Numbered from the stretch's first letter, positions 18,564 through 27,765 are shown. The stretch is DNA of 64,000 bases from Abiotrophia sp. HMSC24B09 (GCF_001815865.1 NZ_KV822195.1:186001-250000), one strand, 5' to 3'. Numbers and translations are program-made. Notes: generated by a model not told the origin, from the sequence alone.

Positions 18564-19868
18564 ATGTTAGAACGTTACAGTCGCGAACCCATGCGTAGTA
18601 TTTTTAGTGATGAAAATCGTTGGCGGGCTGCCCTCCAAGTTGAACTATATGCCGCTAAGGCTTGGTCAACCTTAGGTGTAGTCCCTGAAGAAGATGTCCA
18701 AGCCCTCTTTGAAAAGGCCGACTTCGACCTAGCAGGTATTCTGGAATTAGAGAAAGAAACCAAGCACGATGTCGTGGCTTTCACCCGCAATGTCTCCAGC
18801 TACTTAGGCCCTGAGAAGAAGTGGATTCACTATGGCTTGACCTCAACCGACGTTGTGGACACAGCCTATGGTGTCCTCTATAAAGAAGCCAATGATATTC
18901 TCTATCAAGACCTCTTAGATTTCCAGGCCGCCCTCAAGGAAAAAGCGCTCAAGTATAAATTCACGCCATGTATTGGTCGGACCCACGGGGTACATGCTGA
19001 TATCTCTAGCTTCGGGCTCAAATTCGCCCTCTACTATGATGAATTTAATCGTCATATTGAACGCTTCAAGGCTGCTCGTAAGATGGTAGAAGTCGGTAAG
19101 ATTTCAGGGGCTGTGGGGACTTTCTCCAACACACCACCGGAAGTACAAGACTATGTCTGCCAAAGCCTGGGTATTGAGTCTAGCCATGTGTCTACTCAGA
19201 CCCTCCAACGGGACCGACATGCCGATTATTATGCCACCTTGGCCTTAATCGCAAGTTCAATTGAGAAAATTGGCGTAGAGATTCGGCATCTCCAACGGAC
19301 TGAAGTGCGAGAAGCAGAAGAGTTCTTCTCTAAAAATCAAAAAGGGTCTAGTGCCATGCCGCATAAGCGCAATCCAATCTCAAGTGAGAACATGGCTGGT
19401 TGTGCCCGGATGATGCGGGGCTATATGCTGGCAGCCTATGAGAATATTCCGCTCTGGCATGAACGGGACATTTCCCACTCTAGTGCGGAACGTATCTTAT
19501 CTATGGATGCAACCAGTCTCTTAGATTACATGTTGGCGCGCTTCACTAAGGTTATCCAAAATCTGACCATTTTCGAAGACAATATGATTAAGAATATTTA
19601 TGCCACTCATGGTGTTATCTTCGCTCAGCGGACCATGTCGACCTTGATTGAAAAATACGGCTTTGCCCGCGAGCAGGCCTATGACCTGGTACAACCGCTG
19701 GCCATGAAGTCTTGGTTTGAGGCCATTCCTTTCAAGCAGCTCTTGCAAGAGGACCCAACCATTCAAGCCACCATGGATGCTGCGACACTTGATTCATGCT
19801 TCGAGTTGGAAGTTCATTTAGTCAACATTGATAAGATTTTCCACCGGATTCCTGGTTTGGAAGACTAG
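18564..19868 (+). CDS. purB: Adenylosuccinate lyase
   Basis: Acts twice: splits SAICAR and adenylosuccinate, releasing fumarate. 434 residues, fumarase/aspartase superfamily. Motifs: GLTSTDVVDTA, GRTHGVHAD and the signature GSSAMPHKRNPI with the catalytic serine. AAAGGAGTTATAAG upstream gives a good start. It closes the purEKLCFMNHDB run; purA and guaBA, needed for AMP and GMP, are not in the window. Confidence 0.97.
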   Translation: MLERYSREPMRSIFSDENRWRAALQVELYAAKAWSTLGVVPEEDVQALFEKADFDLAGILELEKETKHDVVAFTRNVSSYLGPEKKWIHYGLTSTDVVDTAYGVLYKEANDILYQDLLDFQAALKEKALKYKFTPCIGRTHGVHADISSFGLKFALYYDEFNRHIERFKAARKMVEVGKISGAVGTFSNTPPEVQDYVCQSLGIESSHVSTQTLQRDRHADYYATLALIASSIEKIGVEIRHLQRTEVREAEEFFSKNQKGSSAMPHKRNPISSENMAGCARMMRGYMLAAYENIPLWHERDISHSSAERILSMDATSLLDYMLARFTKVIQNLTIFEDNMIKNIYATHGVIFAQRTMSTLIEKYGFAREQAYDLVQPLAMKSWFEAIPFKQLLQEDPTIQATMDAATLDSCFELEVHLVNIDKIFHRIPGLED

Positions 19869-19913
19869 TTTAATTTGTAAATATAGACTTAATTTTGAGA
19901 AAGGGGCAGGCTG

Positions 19914-20462
19914 ATGGCTAAAGTTGCTGTAATTTTTGCACCAGGCTTTGAAGAAATCGAAGCCTTGACCGTAGTGGATGTCTTAAGACGTGCTCAGATT
20001 CAAGTCGATATGGTAGGGTGGGCTGAGTCGGTAAGAGGCTCCCATGCCATCACGGTTGAAATGGATCAGGTCTGGCCACTTAGCTTGGCTCCTTATGATG
20101 CGGTGGTGCTACCTGGTGGTATGCCAGGTGCCGCCACCTTGCGAGACCAAGAAGATTTAGTGCATGCACTCAAGAAGCATCATCAAGAAGGAAAGCTGGT
20201 GGCGGCCATCTGTGCGGCGCCAATTGCCTTGGCTCAAGCAGGGCTTCTAGCAGACAAAAACTATACCTGCTACGATGGCTTTGAACAGCAGATTACAGAT
20301 GGACACTATGTCAAAGAATCGGTAGTAGTGGACGATAGAGTTATTACCAGTCGAGGGCCAGCCTCCGCCTTGGCTTTTGCCTATGAGTTGGTAGACCAAC
20401 TAGGTGGCGACGCCCAAGCTCTACGTCAAGCCATGCTCTATCAGGACATTTTTGGTCAATAG
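19914..20462 (+). CDS. DJ-1/PfpI family protein (YajL/ThiJ-like)
   Basis: 182 residues. Single DJ-1-type Rossmann domain: KVAVIFAPGFEEIEA with the conserved glutamate near residue 15, VVLPGGMPGA, and the nucleophile elbow VAAICAAPIAL whose cysteine (about residue 101) is the reactive one. Family members are proposed protein deglycases, chaperones or oxidative stress sensors; the exact activity cannot be read from sequence. Lies 45 bases after purB with its own AGAAAGGGG site and no terminator between, so it may be read with the purine operon. Confidence 0.88.
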   Translation: MAKVAVIFAPGFEEIEALTVVDVLRRAQIQVDMVGWAESVRGSHAITVEMDQVWPLSLAPYDAVVLPGGMPGAATLRDQEDLVHALKKHHQEGKLVAAICAAPIALAQAGLLADKNYTCYDGFEQQITDGHYVKESVVVDDRVITSRGPASALAFAYELVDQLGGDAQALRQAMLYQDIFGQ

Positions 20463-20471
20463 CATTAAGAA

Positions 20472-20494
20472 AAGAGGCCGATAGGCCTCTTTTT
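20472..20494. terminator. Terminator between DJ-1 gene and hydrolase
   Basis: AAGAGGCC-GATA-GGCCTCTTTTT. Serves the end of the pur/DJ-1 transcript, and on the minus strand has an A/T-rich flank only two bases past the hydrolase stop, so it may act in both directions. Confidence 0.88.
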
Positions 20495-20496
20495 AT

Positions 20497-21618
20497 TTAG
20501 TGTTTGTATTTTTGTAGGAAGTCCAGTACAAGGGGATAGACAAGGTCTAGCCTATCCATTTGACAGTGAAGGGCCCCACCCGTCTGGCTAGTGAAGAGGT
20601 GGCTTTCAACAGCTTTAGCATGGATTAATTTTCTTTTTATCTGCTTGAGACGATAGGCAGGGACATATTGATCTTCTTGTCCCGCTAATAATAAACAAGG
20701 TTGACTAATACGATTTAAGATAGGGGCTACCTGGTGACGCTCTAAATTTCGGTAGAAATCATAAGGGGTCTTCTCACCAGTCAGTTGGTAACCATTCTGT
20801 AGAGACCACTTGAGTTGTATATTGGATTTTGTAAAATATTCAGTTAAACCATTAATCAACGGCTTAGCCCTTAAATGATAGAGTAGTCGAAAGCCAGAAT
20901 AGGCTACTGGGCCCAAGGTTAATTTGAGCGCATCCATAGCCGAATAGAAGATATCTAAACAAATAACTGACTGAATGCGGGGCTCAAAAGCCGCAGCTCT
21001 CATAACAAGGTATCCGCCCCATGATAGCCCCATCGCGTCGCAGGACTTAAGGCCAAAATAATCTAGGACAACTTTCACGGGCACTTCAAAATTGGGCTGA
21101 AAAGTTAAACCTTGCTGATAAGTTTGGCCCTGACCTGGCCCGTCGAACAGGATAAGATGGTATCCTTGGTTTTGAAGGGGAGCCACAAAATCACACAGTT
21201 CTTCGAGCATTCCGTCAAAGCCCCCAAGAACGAGGAGGGTTCGACTGGCGCCGGGACATTCTATACGTAGGGCTGGTAAGTATCCACCAGGGTAGGGGAT
21301 TTTATGGTAGCTATAAGGAGAACCCTGGTAAGTTTGATAAAAAAGGGCCGTATAGTGATCTAAAGTGGACTTTTTGCGAGGGTCGGTGGCGTCTAAGTAG
21401 AAGGCTGCTGCCCGAAAGTAGCGCGCAGCAATATCCAATTTACCTTGGGCTTCATAATCGCTAGCTTTGCTAGACCACCAAGTGTACCAAGATTCAAAAT
21501 CAGTGATGGCTTGACCTACTTCACTTAAATCTGCCATGACTTCAGGATGATGTTTAAGTCGAGAGGTAAAGCGAATAATCTGAAAGTCAAATTGCGGGTC
21601 GCCGGTATAGTGTTTCAT
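20497..21618 (-). CDS. Alpha/beta hydrolase (FrsA/YqiA-like esterase or peptidase fold)
   Basis: 373 residues. Start 21618 has AAAGGAGTG 6 bases upstream. The N-terminal ~110 residues are a helical cap (DFESWYTWWSSKASDYEAQ), the rest an alpha/beta-hydrolase: LLVLGGFDGMLEEL (oxyanion side), nucleophile elbow GLSWGGYLVM, acid in LLAGQEDQYVP and histidine in GGALHCQMDRL. This arrangement resembles the FrsA / 2,6-dihydropseudooxynicotine hydrolase group. No signal peptide, so cytoplasmic. Substrate unknown. Divergent from a TetR-family gene with palindromes in between, so it is probably the regulator's target. Confidence 0.8.
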   Translation of the reverse strand: MKHYTGDPQFDFQIIRFTSRLKHHPEVMADLSEVGQAITDFESWYTWWSSKASDYEAQGKLDIAARYFRAAAFYLDATDPRKKSTLDHYTALFYQTYQGSPYSYHKIPYPGGYLPALRIECPGASRTLLVLGGFDGMLEELCDFVAPLQNQGYHLILFDGPGQGQTYQQGLTFQPNFEVPVKVVLDYFGLKSCDAMGLSWGGYLVMRAAAFEPRIQSVICLDIFYSAMDALKLTLGPVAYSGFRLLYHLRAKPLINGLTEYFTKSNIQLKWSLQNGYQLTGEKTPYDFYRNLERHQVAPILNRISQPCLLLAGQEDQYVPAYRLKQIKRKLIHAKAVESHLFTSQTGGALHCQMDRLDLVYPLVLDFLQKYKH

Positions 21619-21693
21619 AAGTTTCACTCCTTTTGGTCTATCTGTCACTAGCATAGCCAAATGGTGTATAATAAGACAGAACAGAAAAGCTCT

Positions 21694-21733
21694 ATCTGTT
21701 GTTTATCCAACAGATTAACCTGATTTGTTGGAT
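21694..21733. promoter_or_regulatory. Overlapping palindromes, probable TetR operator
   Basis: ATCTGTTG (21694-21701) with CAACAGAT (21708-21715), and ATCCAACA (21705-21712) with TGTTGGAT (21726-21733). The two palindromes share the middle half-site, giving three half-sites with core TGTTG/CAACA. They lie between the divergent hydrolase and TetR genes. Such sites are typical of TetR-family autoregulation; binding is inferred. Confidence 0.6.
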
Positions 21734-21764
21734 TAAATAGGTTGTTTGACTAGGAGGCTCCGCC

Positions 21765-22322
21765 ATGGATAGACGAATTATCAAAAGTAAACAGGCACTT
21801 AAACAAGCCTTGCAAAAGCTGATCCAAGTGGATGAATTTAGGCATTTGACGATTGAAGAAATTTGCCAAGAGGCAGGCTGTGCAAGGTCAACATTCTATA
21901 GCCATTTCGAAAGCAAGGAAGAGCTACTAGTGGAAATTATTGACGAGCAAATGGCTAAGATTGAGCGACTGATTGCCAGAAGATTTGATGATCAGTTGGA
22001 CTTTTATCGGTATTTGGAAGGCTTCGTGACTGAAATCGTAGAACCCGACCGTCCCTTCTTCCAAAGCTTGTTAGCCATTAATTTAGGACCAGATGGATTC
22101 CGGTCACGACTGGACCAGGCCTTTCAGGAATTATTTATGAAACACTTAGGCCATCTCAAGTCTTCTCATATCCTCAGCCAGTATTTCAGTGCTATGGCCT
22201 TAAAAACAACGGATCTGATGGTGACAGAATCGATTGCAGGTCAGGATATGAGGGTTTATGCTAAACTAGCTCAGTCTATGTGTAAGGCTGTGGTTGAAAC
22301 AAGTAAAAACTTTGGCAATTAG
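21765..22322 (+). CDS. TetR/AcrR family transcriptional regulator
   Basis: 185 residues. N-terminal ~50 residues form the TetR helix-turn-helix (HLTIEEICQEAGCARSTFYSHFESKEELL). The C-terminal ligand domain has no specific signature, though its shape (VTEIVEPDRPFFQSLLAIN) recalls TetR proteins with the TetR_C_7/DhaS-like fold. AGGAGGCTCCGCC precedes the start. Divergent to the hydrolase; likely controls both itself and that gene. Confidence 0.88.
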   Translation: MDRRIIKSKQALKQALQKLIQVDEFRHLTIEEICQEAGCARSTFYSHFESKEELLVEIIDEQMAKIERLIARRFDDQLDFYRYLEGFVTEIVEPDRPFFQSLLAINLGPDGFRSRLDQAFQELFMKHLGHLKSSHILSQYFSAMALKTTDLMVTESIAGQDMRVYAKLAQSMCKAVVETSKNFGN

Positions 22323-22356
22323 GCTTTTTGGCGGAGGGTGCAGGCTCGATTCGTCC

Positions 22357-22386
22357 TTTGCAAAATCAGGCAAAACAGTATATAAT
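22357..22386 (+). promoter_or_regulatory. Promoter before the RNase J2-like gene
   Basis: TTTGCA (22357-22362), 18-base spacer, TATAAT (22381-22386). Leaves a leader of about 80 bases. The small RNA polymerase subunit gene rpoY often found before RNase J genes is not seen here. Confidence 0.55.
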
Positions 22387-22476
22387 AAGGAGAACATCTA
22401 CAACAGTTGTGGTAATTGCTGGACCGGTTTACGACAGCACTTATCGACTTTATGAAATGAATTTTTGAGGTGAATT

Positions 22477-24159
22477 ATGAGCAATATTAAAATTATTCCC
22501 CTAGGTGGGGTCCGCGAAGCAGGGAAGAACCTGTATGTGGTAGAAGTCAACGAGTCTATTTTTGTAATGGACTGTGGCTTAGTCTTCCCAGAGGAGGGCT
22601 TGCTAGGGATTGACGCGGTCATTCCAGACTTCTCCTACTTAGAAGAAAATGCGGACCGCGTTGTGGGGATTTTCCTCACTCACGGCCATGCCGATGCAGT
22701 GGGTGCCTTACCTTATCTTCTAGAAGTAATTGAAGCCCCTGTCTTTGGGACGGAATTGACCATTGAATTGGCTTCACTTCTAGCTAAGGAGCGGGGCTTG
22801 GCAGACCGTTTGGAGAACTTCTTCAAAATTGATGAAGAAGTAGAAATTGAATTTGAAGATGCCAATGTTTCCTTCTTCCGGACAACTCACACTATTCCAG
22901 ACTCTGTGGGGATTGTCATTCAAACCAAGGAAGGTTCCATTGTCTATACCGGTGACTTCCGCATTGACCCAAGTGCTAAGCCACTTTACAAGACTCACTT
23001 TGGACGCTTGACGGATATTGGGGAGAGTGGCGTTCTAGCCCTCTTGGCCGATTCTTCGGAAGCTGAAAGCCATGTGGAAAACGTGAGTGATCAACAGGCG
23101 GCAGATGAGATTCTAGAGACTTTCCGTAATGCTCATGGTCGTGTCATTGTGGCCTGCGTTGGCAGCAACATCGCGCGTCTCCAACAAGTCATGGATGCTG
23201 CCCACACCTCTAAACGGACCATTTTTGTTCCAGGTGGGGAGCTCATGGATATTGTGGATACAGCCATCAAGTTAGATAAACTAATCATGCCAAGTAAGCG
23301 TACCTTCGGTCAAATGAAGAATATTGGCAAGTTCAAAGACCATGAAATTATTATCTTAGAGACCGGTATGTCGGGTGAACCTATTCAAGCCTTGCAACTC
23401 ATGGCTCAAGGGCGCCATCGCCAAGTCAAGATGCAAGAAGGGGATTTGGTCCTCTTTGCTTCAACGCCTTCAATTGCCATTGAGACTGCTATGGCGCGGA
23501 CCCAAGATATGATCTACCGAGCAGGCGCTCAAGTTAAGGTCTTGACCGACAGCTTCAAAGCCTCTGGTCACGCGACCCCTAATGAGCTCAAACTCATGAT
23601 TAATTTCTTACAACCAAAAATCATCATCCCTGTAAACGGTGAATACCGTCAACAAGCGGCTTTGGCCGATATTGCCAATCAATTGGGTTATGAAGACGAT
23701 CAAATCTTCATTCCTAGCGCTGGTGATGTGATTGAATACCGTAAGGGCCAATTCCTGATGACTCAAGAAGTGCCAGCAGGGGACATCTTAGTCGATGGGA
23801 ATGGGGTCGGCGATATCGGGAGTGTCGTCTTACGTGACCGTCGTATCCTCAGTGAAGATGGGATTTGTGTCATCGTCGCGACAATTTCCCGCCGACTCAA
23901 GAAGGTATTGGTAGGGCCACAAATTGTAACCCGTGGCTTCGTCTATGTTAAGTCCAGCATCGATTTGATTGAATCTGCTTCGGACATGACCTTAGACATC
24001 TTGGATAAGCACTTGGCCAGCGAAGAGTTCGACTGGGCTGAATTGAAGAGTGATTTACGAGAACAAGTCAGCAAGTACTTCTTCAAGGAAACCAAGCGTC
24101 GTCCAGTTGTGCTTCCAATCATTATGGAAGCGTCGCAATACCAACCTAATAAGAACTAA
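22477..24159 (+). CDS. rnjB: Ribonuclease J, RNase J2-like
   Basis: 560 residues, metallo-beta-lactamase/beta-CASP ribonuclease with C-terminal domain. N-terminus IKIIPLGGVREAGKNLYVVE. The key zinc motif, which is HxHxDH in active RNase J1, reads H69-G-H-A-D-A74, so the second-metal histidine is replaced by alanine; GDFRIDP also departs from the J1 form. The same HGHADA change is typical of streptococcal-type RNase J2, which works with RNase J1 and has little activity alone. Beta-CASP parts (GSNIARLQQVMDAA, HATPNELKLMINFL, PVNGEYRQQ) are intact. The downstream membrane gene starts 14 bases later. Confidence 0.9.
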   Translation: MSNIKIIPLGGVREAGKNLYVVEVNESIFVMDCGLVFPEEGLLGIDAVIPDFSYLEENADRVVGIFLTHGHADAVGALPYLLEVIEAPVFGTELTIELASLLAKERGLADRLENFFKIDEEVEIEFEDANVSFFRTTHTIPDSVGIVIQTKEGSIVYTGDFRIDPSAKPLYKTHFGRLTDIGESGVLALLADSSEAESHVENVSDQQAADEILETFRNAHGRVIVACVGSNIARLQQVMDAAHTSKRTIFVPGGELMDIVDTAIKLDKLIMPSKRTFGQMKNIGKFKDHEIIILETGMSGEPIQALQLMAQGRHRQVKMQEGDLVLFASTPSIAIETAMARTQDMIYRAGAQVKVLTDSFKASGHATPNELKLMINFLQPKIIIPVNGEYRQQAALADIANQLGYEDDQIFIPSAGDVIEYRKGQFLMTQEVPAGDILVDGNGVGDIGSVVLRDRRILSEDGICVIVATISRRLKKVLVGPQIVTRGFVYVKSSIDLIESASDMTLDILDKHLASEEFDWAELKSDLREQVSKYFFKETKRRPVVLPIIMEASQYQPNKN

Positions 24160-24173
24160 GGAGGGACGCCTTA

Positions 24174-24758
24174 ATGAATAAACATACAGTACGTCGTTTG
24201 CGAGATGTTCTGCTAGCCATTGTCCTCAGTTTGGCAATTTCTATTGCCTGGCTGAAACTGGGTGAACTGCCTCTCCATACTGCTCTTGTTGTCTTACCTC
24301 TCATTTGGGTAGGCCTCCGTCATGGGGGTGCCAATGCCGTTGTGAGTGGCGTGGTAGTTGGCTTAATTACGGGCGCTGTAGCGGGGCATTTTGGCGATAT
24401 TGTCTCAACTGCCTTGATTGATGTCTTGCCCTATACAGCAGCTGGTTTGGCAGGTTTCTTCGCCAAATATACCCAAAAGACCCTCAACAATCGCCGTTAT
24501 TCCTCAACTTACCTGAATATGGGGACTGCCAGTCTCTTAGTGGTAGCTAGCTTCCTAGCGATCAAGGTCGGCATGCTTTGGCTCATGCAACAAGAAATTC
24601 CCTTTACTTGGGGTACTGCCGCTCTAGCTGGTCTAGAGGCTTGGGCGCTAGCCTTCGTTATCTTAGTGATTCTGGCTCGCACCAATGTTGACGCCATCAT
24701 TCCAAAACGCAGTCGTTATCTGACTCGTCGGGAAGTTTCACGCCTCTTAAATGACTAA
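24174..24758 (+). CDS. thiT: ThiT-like ECF transporter substrate-binding subunit
   Basis: 194 residues, about six hydrophobic segments, with charged N- and C-terminal ends. The pattern LVVLPLIWVGLRHG-x-x-x-A-x-x-SG-x-x-x-G-L-I and later DVLPYTAAGLAGFFAKY matches the energy-coupled thiamine transporter ThiT (YuaJ), which binds thiamine and docks to EcfAA'T. No THI-box riboswitch precedes it; it is read from the rnjB transcript 14 bases upstream, with AAGGAGG. Substrate assignment is tentative because only the general ThiT pattern could be judged. Confidence 0.6.
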   Translation: MNKHTVRRLRDVLLAIVLSLAISIAWLKLGELPLHTALVVLPLIWVGLRHGGANAVVSGVVVGLITGAVAGHFGDIVSTALIDVLPYTAAGLAGFFAKYTQKTLNNRRYSSTYLNMGTASLLVVASFLAIKVGMLWLMQQEIPFTWGTAALAGLEAWALAFVILVILARTNVDAIIPKRSRYLTRREVSRLLND

Positions 24759-24769
24759 TTAGCCTTTAA

Positions 24770-24806
24770 AAAAAACGCGCTTGCCATTGGCAAGGGCGTT
24801 TTTTAT
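24770..24806. terminator. Terminator after the ThiT-like gene
   Basis: AAAACGC-g-CTTGCC, loop ATT, GGCAAG-g-GCGTTTTTT. A long stem with T6 tail; A-run on the other side. Confidence 0.92.
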
Positions 24807-24911
24807 CATTTGTTAACAAGTTGCTTAAAAGTCGTCAAAGTCTTAGTAAATTCATAGGCGTTTTCACAAGAATGGGGTATAATAGAACTAGTAGTTTTAG
24901 GAGGTGGGAGC

Positions 24912-25637
24912 TTGAATTCTCAACAATTATCGCGGCGTTTAGCCACCGTGGCAGATTTGATTTGCCAGTATGGGGCCAGTGACATCCGTTTGGCGGATAT
25001 CGGCAGTGACCATGCCTATTTGCCTTGCCACTTAGCCCTCAATCAAAAAATTCAAGCAGCAGTAGCAGGGGAGGTTGTAAAGGGGCCTTATCAATCTGCC
25101 CAAGCCGAGGTTCAAAGTCAAGGCTTAGATTCAATGATCCAAGTTCGACTGGGCGATGGCTTAGCCGTCATCCAAGCTGACGATGCCATTAATGTTATCA
25201 GTATTTGTGGCATGGGCGGCAGTCTCATTCGGTCCATATTGGATGAGGGGCAAGACAAGTTAAGTCACGGCCCATTGCTAGTGCTTCAGCCAAATATCGG
25301 GGAAGCGACCTTAAGAAGCTGGCTCAGTCAACACGACTACCAGATTGTCCATGAGACCATTGTAGAAGACAGTCAACGACTCTATGAAATCATCGTTGCT
25401 CAGCATCAACCAGGTGCCTCTGCTTTAAGTCCACGCCAGGCCTATCTAGGTCCAAGCTTAAGCCAAACCAGAGGACCTTTATATAAACAAAAATGGGTGC
25501 GAGAGGAAGCCAATCTTAAGGCTATTCAAGCCCAAATTCAAGCAGCACCTCAACCAGACCAAGCGAAGCTAGCCGAGATTGCTGAAAAATTAGGCTGGAT
25601 TGCGGCTAGCCTAAGTCAATGTCAAGCAGAGGAGTAA
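24912..25637 (+). CDS. trmK: tRNA (adenine(22)-N1)-methyltransferase
   Basis: Methylates A22 in tRNA (m1A22), the COG2384/YqfN family. 241 residues. Rossmann methyltransferase with LADIGSDHAYLP (SAM motif I), and NVISICGMGGSLIRSIL and LVLQPNIGE segments. The start is TTG at 24912 with GAGGTGGGAG before it. Consensus -10 TATAAT at 24878-24883 suggests a new transcript. Followed after 7 bases by the Nif3 gene; trmK-nif3 (yqfN-yqfO) adjacency is conserved in Firmicutes. Confidence 0.93.
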   Translation: MNSQQLSRRLATVADLICQYGASDIRLADIGSDHAYLPCHLALNQKIQAAVAGEVVKGPYQSAQAEVQSQGLDSMIQVRLGDGLAVIQADDAINVISICGMGGSLIRSILDEGQDKLSHGPLLVLQPNIGEATLRSWLSQHDYQIVHETIVEDSQRLYEIIVAQHQPGASALSPRQAYLGPSLSQTRGPLYKQKWVREEANLKAIQAQIQAAPQPDQAKLAEIAEKLGWIAASLSQCQAEE

Positions 25638-25644
25638 TGATAAC

Positions 25645-26451
25645 ATGACAAATTTTCGCCAATTAATGTCGGCCCTTGAGGCCCACTATCCGCCTCAAAT
25701 GGCCGAGTCCTGGGACCAGGTCGGCAACCACTTTGGTCGGCCTGAGGCTCCTGTTAAACGCCTAATGGCCGTTTTGGATTTAGATGATGCCAGTCTAGCT
25801 GAAGCCATTGAAAAGGGCGTAGATACCCTAATCGTTCACCATCCGGTCCTCTTCAGTCCAATTAGACGATTTGACTTTTCTAGTCCTGAACAGGCTCGCT
25901 ATGAAGCTTTAATTAAACATGACATTAAGGTTTTTGCCATGCATACTAACTTTGACATTGCCCACAATGGTATGAATGACTGGCTAGCAGAACAGCTAGG
26001 CCTAGAAGGCGTGTCATCCTTAACCCCGGGTGCGCAAGAAGACCAGCCTGGCTTAGGACGAGTGGGTAATCTGCCTCAAGCGCTCAATCGTCAGGACCTA
26101 TTGGCTCTCTTGAAGTCGACCTATGGCCGGACTGAATTGCCGGTGGTAGAGGCCAAGCCTAAGGACAGCTATCAACGAATTGCCTTGATTGGTGGTAGCG
26201 GGACCCAGCCAGAATATATTCAAGCAGCGGCACAAAGCCAGGCTGACGTCTTTTTAACTGGGGATATTTCCTACCATCGGGCGCAGCTCTGCTATCAAGA
26301 AGACATGATGACGGTCGATGTCGGCCACTATGTCGAGAGCATCTTCAAAGAAAAAATGCCAGCCTTCTTGACTCAATTAGCTCAAGAACAAGGCTTTGAC
26401 TATCAAGTTATTCCATCTCAAGCATCAACTAACCCCTTCCGTTATGAATAG
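25645..26451 (+). CDS. Nif3-like dinuclear metal centre protein
   Basis: 268 residues, NIF3/YqfO family. Metal-binding histidines are visible in VHHPVLFSP, FAMHTNFD, and the C-terminal VDVGHYVESIFKE. It lacks the inserted PII-like domain found in longer homologues such as B. subtilis YqfO. Sometimes annotated as GTP cyclohydrolase 1 type 2, but the cellular role is unclear. Starts 7 bases after trmK and ends 12 bases before pepT. Confidence 0.93.
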   Translation: MTNFRQLMSALEAHYPPQMAESWDQVGNHFGRPEAPVKRLMAVLDLDDASLAEAIEKGVDTLIVHHPVLFSPIRRFDFSSPEQARYEALIKHDIKVFAMHTNFDIAHNGMNDWLAEQLGLEGVSSLTPGAQEDQPGLGRVGNLPQALNRQDLLALLKSTYGRTELPVVEAKPKDSYQRIALIGGSGTQPEYIQAAAQSQADVFLTGDISYHRAQLCYQEDMMTVDVGHYVESIFKEKMPAFLTQLAQEQGFDYQVIPSQASTNPFRYE

Positions 26452-26463
26452 GAGAGACATCTA

Positions 26464-27705
26464 ATGACAGAACAATTTTTCCAAGAAACCCAAGAACGTT
26501 TAATCCGTTACGCTAAAATTAATACCCGCTCTGATGAAGCTAGCACCACTGTGCCTTCAACTGCATGCCAACTAGACTTACTGCATCTCTTAGTGGATGA
26601 GTTGAAGGCCATTGGCCTCCAAGAAGTGAAATTCAACCCAGAAAATGCCTTTGTGACGGCGACCCTACCAGCAACTAGTGACAAGCCAGTCCCAACCATC
26701 GGCTTTATCGCGCACGTGGATACGGCAGACTTCAATTCTGAGAATGTTCAACCTCGCCTGATTCCCAACTATGAAGGTCAAGACATCGTCCTCAATCAGG
26801 CTCAAGATATTGTCATGAAGGTGGCGGACTTCCCAGCCTTAAGCAGTTACCAAGGCCAAACTTTGATTGTAACAGATGGGACAACCCTCTTAGGGGCAGA
26901 TGACAAGTCTGGTATTGCGGAAATCATGACAGCTATGGCTTATTTGGCGGCTCATCCTGAAATTGAACATGGTAAGGTAAGGGTCGCCTTTGGTCCTGAT
27001 GAAGAAATTGGGCGCGGAGCCGACCGCTTTGACGTGGCGCACTTTGGCTGTGATTTCGCCTATACCATGGATGGGGGTCCAGTCGGTGAGCTCCAATATG
27101 AGAGCTTCAATGCGGCAGGGGCACGTTTGCATTTCCACGGCAAGAATATCCACCCAGGGACGGCAAAGGGTAAGATGATTAATGCAGTACAACTGCTTAA
27201 GGACTTCCTCTCTGCTTTGCCAGAGGATCAAGTGCCTGAGAAGACAGATGGCCGCCAAGGCTTTATCCATCCAATGGAAGCCCAAGTGACCGTAGATCAA
27301 GGCCAGTTAGATTTAATTATTCGTGACCATGACCGTCAAGCCTTTCAAGCTAAGAAGGACCTTGTCCAAAGCATTGTTGACAAGATGAATGCGGATTATC
27401 CCGTCCCAGTTGTTAGTCTTGAAATGAAGGACCAATACTACAATATGGCCGAAGTCATTGAGCAAGACATGAAATCTGTTGAACTGGCTAAGTCTGCCAT
27501 GGAAGCCATTGGGATCAAGCCAATTATTGAACCCATTCGTGGTGGAACCGATGGATCTAAGATTTCCTTCATGGGCTTACCAACACCTAATATTTTTGCC
27601 GGGGGCGAAAACATGCATGGGCGCTATGAGTTTGTCGCAGTTGAATCCATGGTTAAAGCCACCCAAGTCATCGTCGGCATTATCCAAGCAAATGCTCAGG
27701 CCTAA
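26464..27705 (+). CDS. pepT: Peptidase T (tripeptide aminopeptidase)
   Basis: Removes the N-terminal residue of tripeptides in the cytoplasm. 413 residues, M20B family. Metal and catalytic residues: FIAHVDTADF, LLGADDKSGIAE, GPDEEIGRGAD, the dimerisation domain (FHGKNIHPGTAKGKMINA) and the C-terminal GGTDGSKISFMGLPTPNIFAGG. GGAGAGACATCTA precedes the start. Part of the trmK-nif3-pepT run. Confidence 0.97.
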   Translation: MTEQFFQETQERLIRYAKINTRSDEASTTVPSTACQLDLLHLLVDELKAIGLQEVKFNPENAFVTATLPATSDKPVPTIGFIAHVDTADFNSENVQPRLIPNYEGQDIVLNQAQDIVMKVADFPALSSYQGQTLIVTDGTTLLGADDKSGIAEIMTAMAYLAAHPEIEHGKVRVAFGPDEEIGRGADRFDVAHFGCDFAYTMDGGPVGELQYESFNAAGARLHFHGKNIHPGTAKGKMINAVQLLKDFLSALPEDQVPEKTDGRQGFIHPMEAQVTVDQGQLDLIIRDHDRQAFQAKKDLVQSIVDKMNADYPVPVVSLEMKDQYYNMAEVIEQDMKSVELAKSAMEAIGIKPIIEPIRGGTDGSKISFMGLPTPNIFAGGENMHGRYEFVAVESMVKATQVIVGIIQANAQA

Positions 27706-27765
27706 GGTCTGAGCTTCTTGCCCTATAAAATAGACATCACCATCGATTGAGAAAGGAGGGCCCAC

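Noticed and set aside
22397..22466. Short open frame before rnjB ending ...STYRLYEMNF, a possible rpoY
   Set aside because: It does not resemble RpoY and has no start with a ribosome-binding site.
26890..27300. 136-residue minus-strand open frame in pepT
   Set aside because: Shadow frame fully inside a well-conserved enzyme gene.
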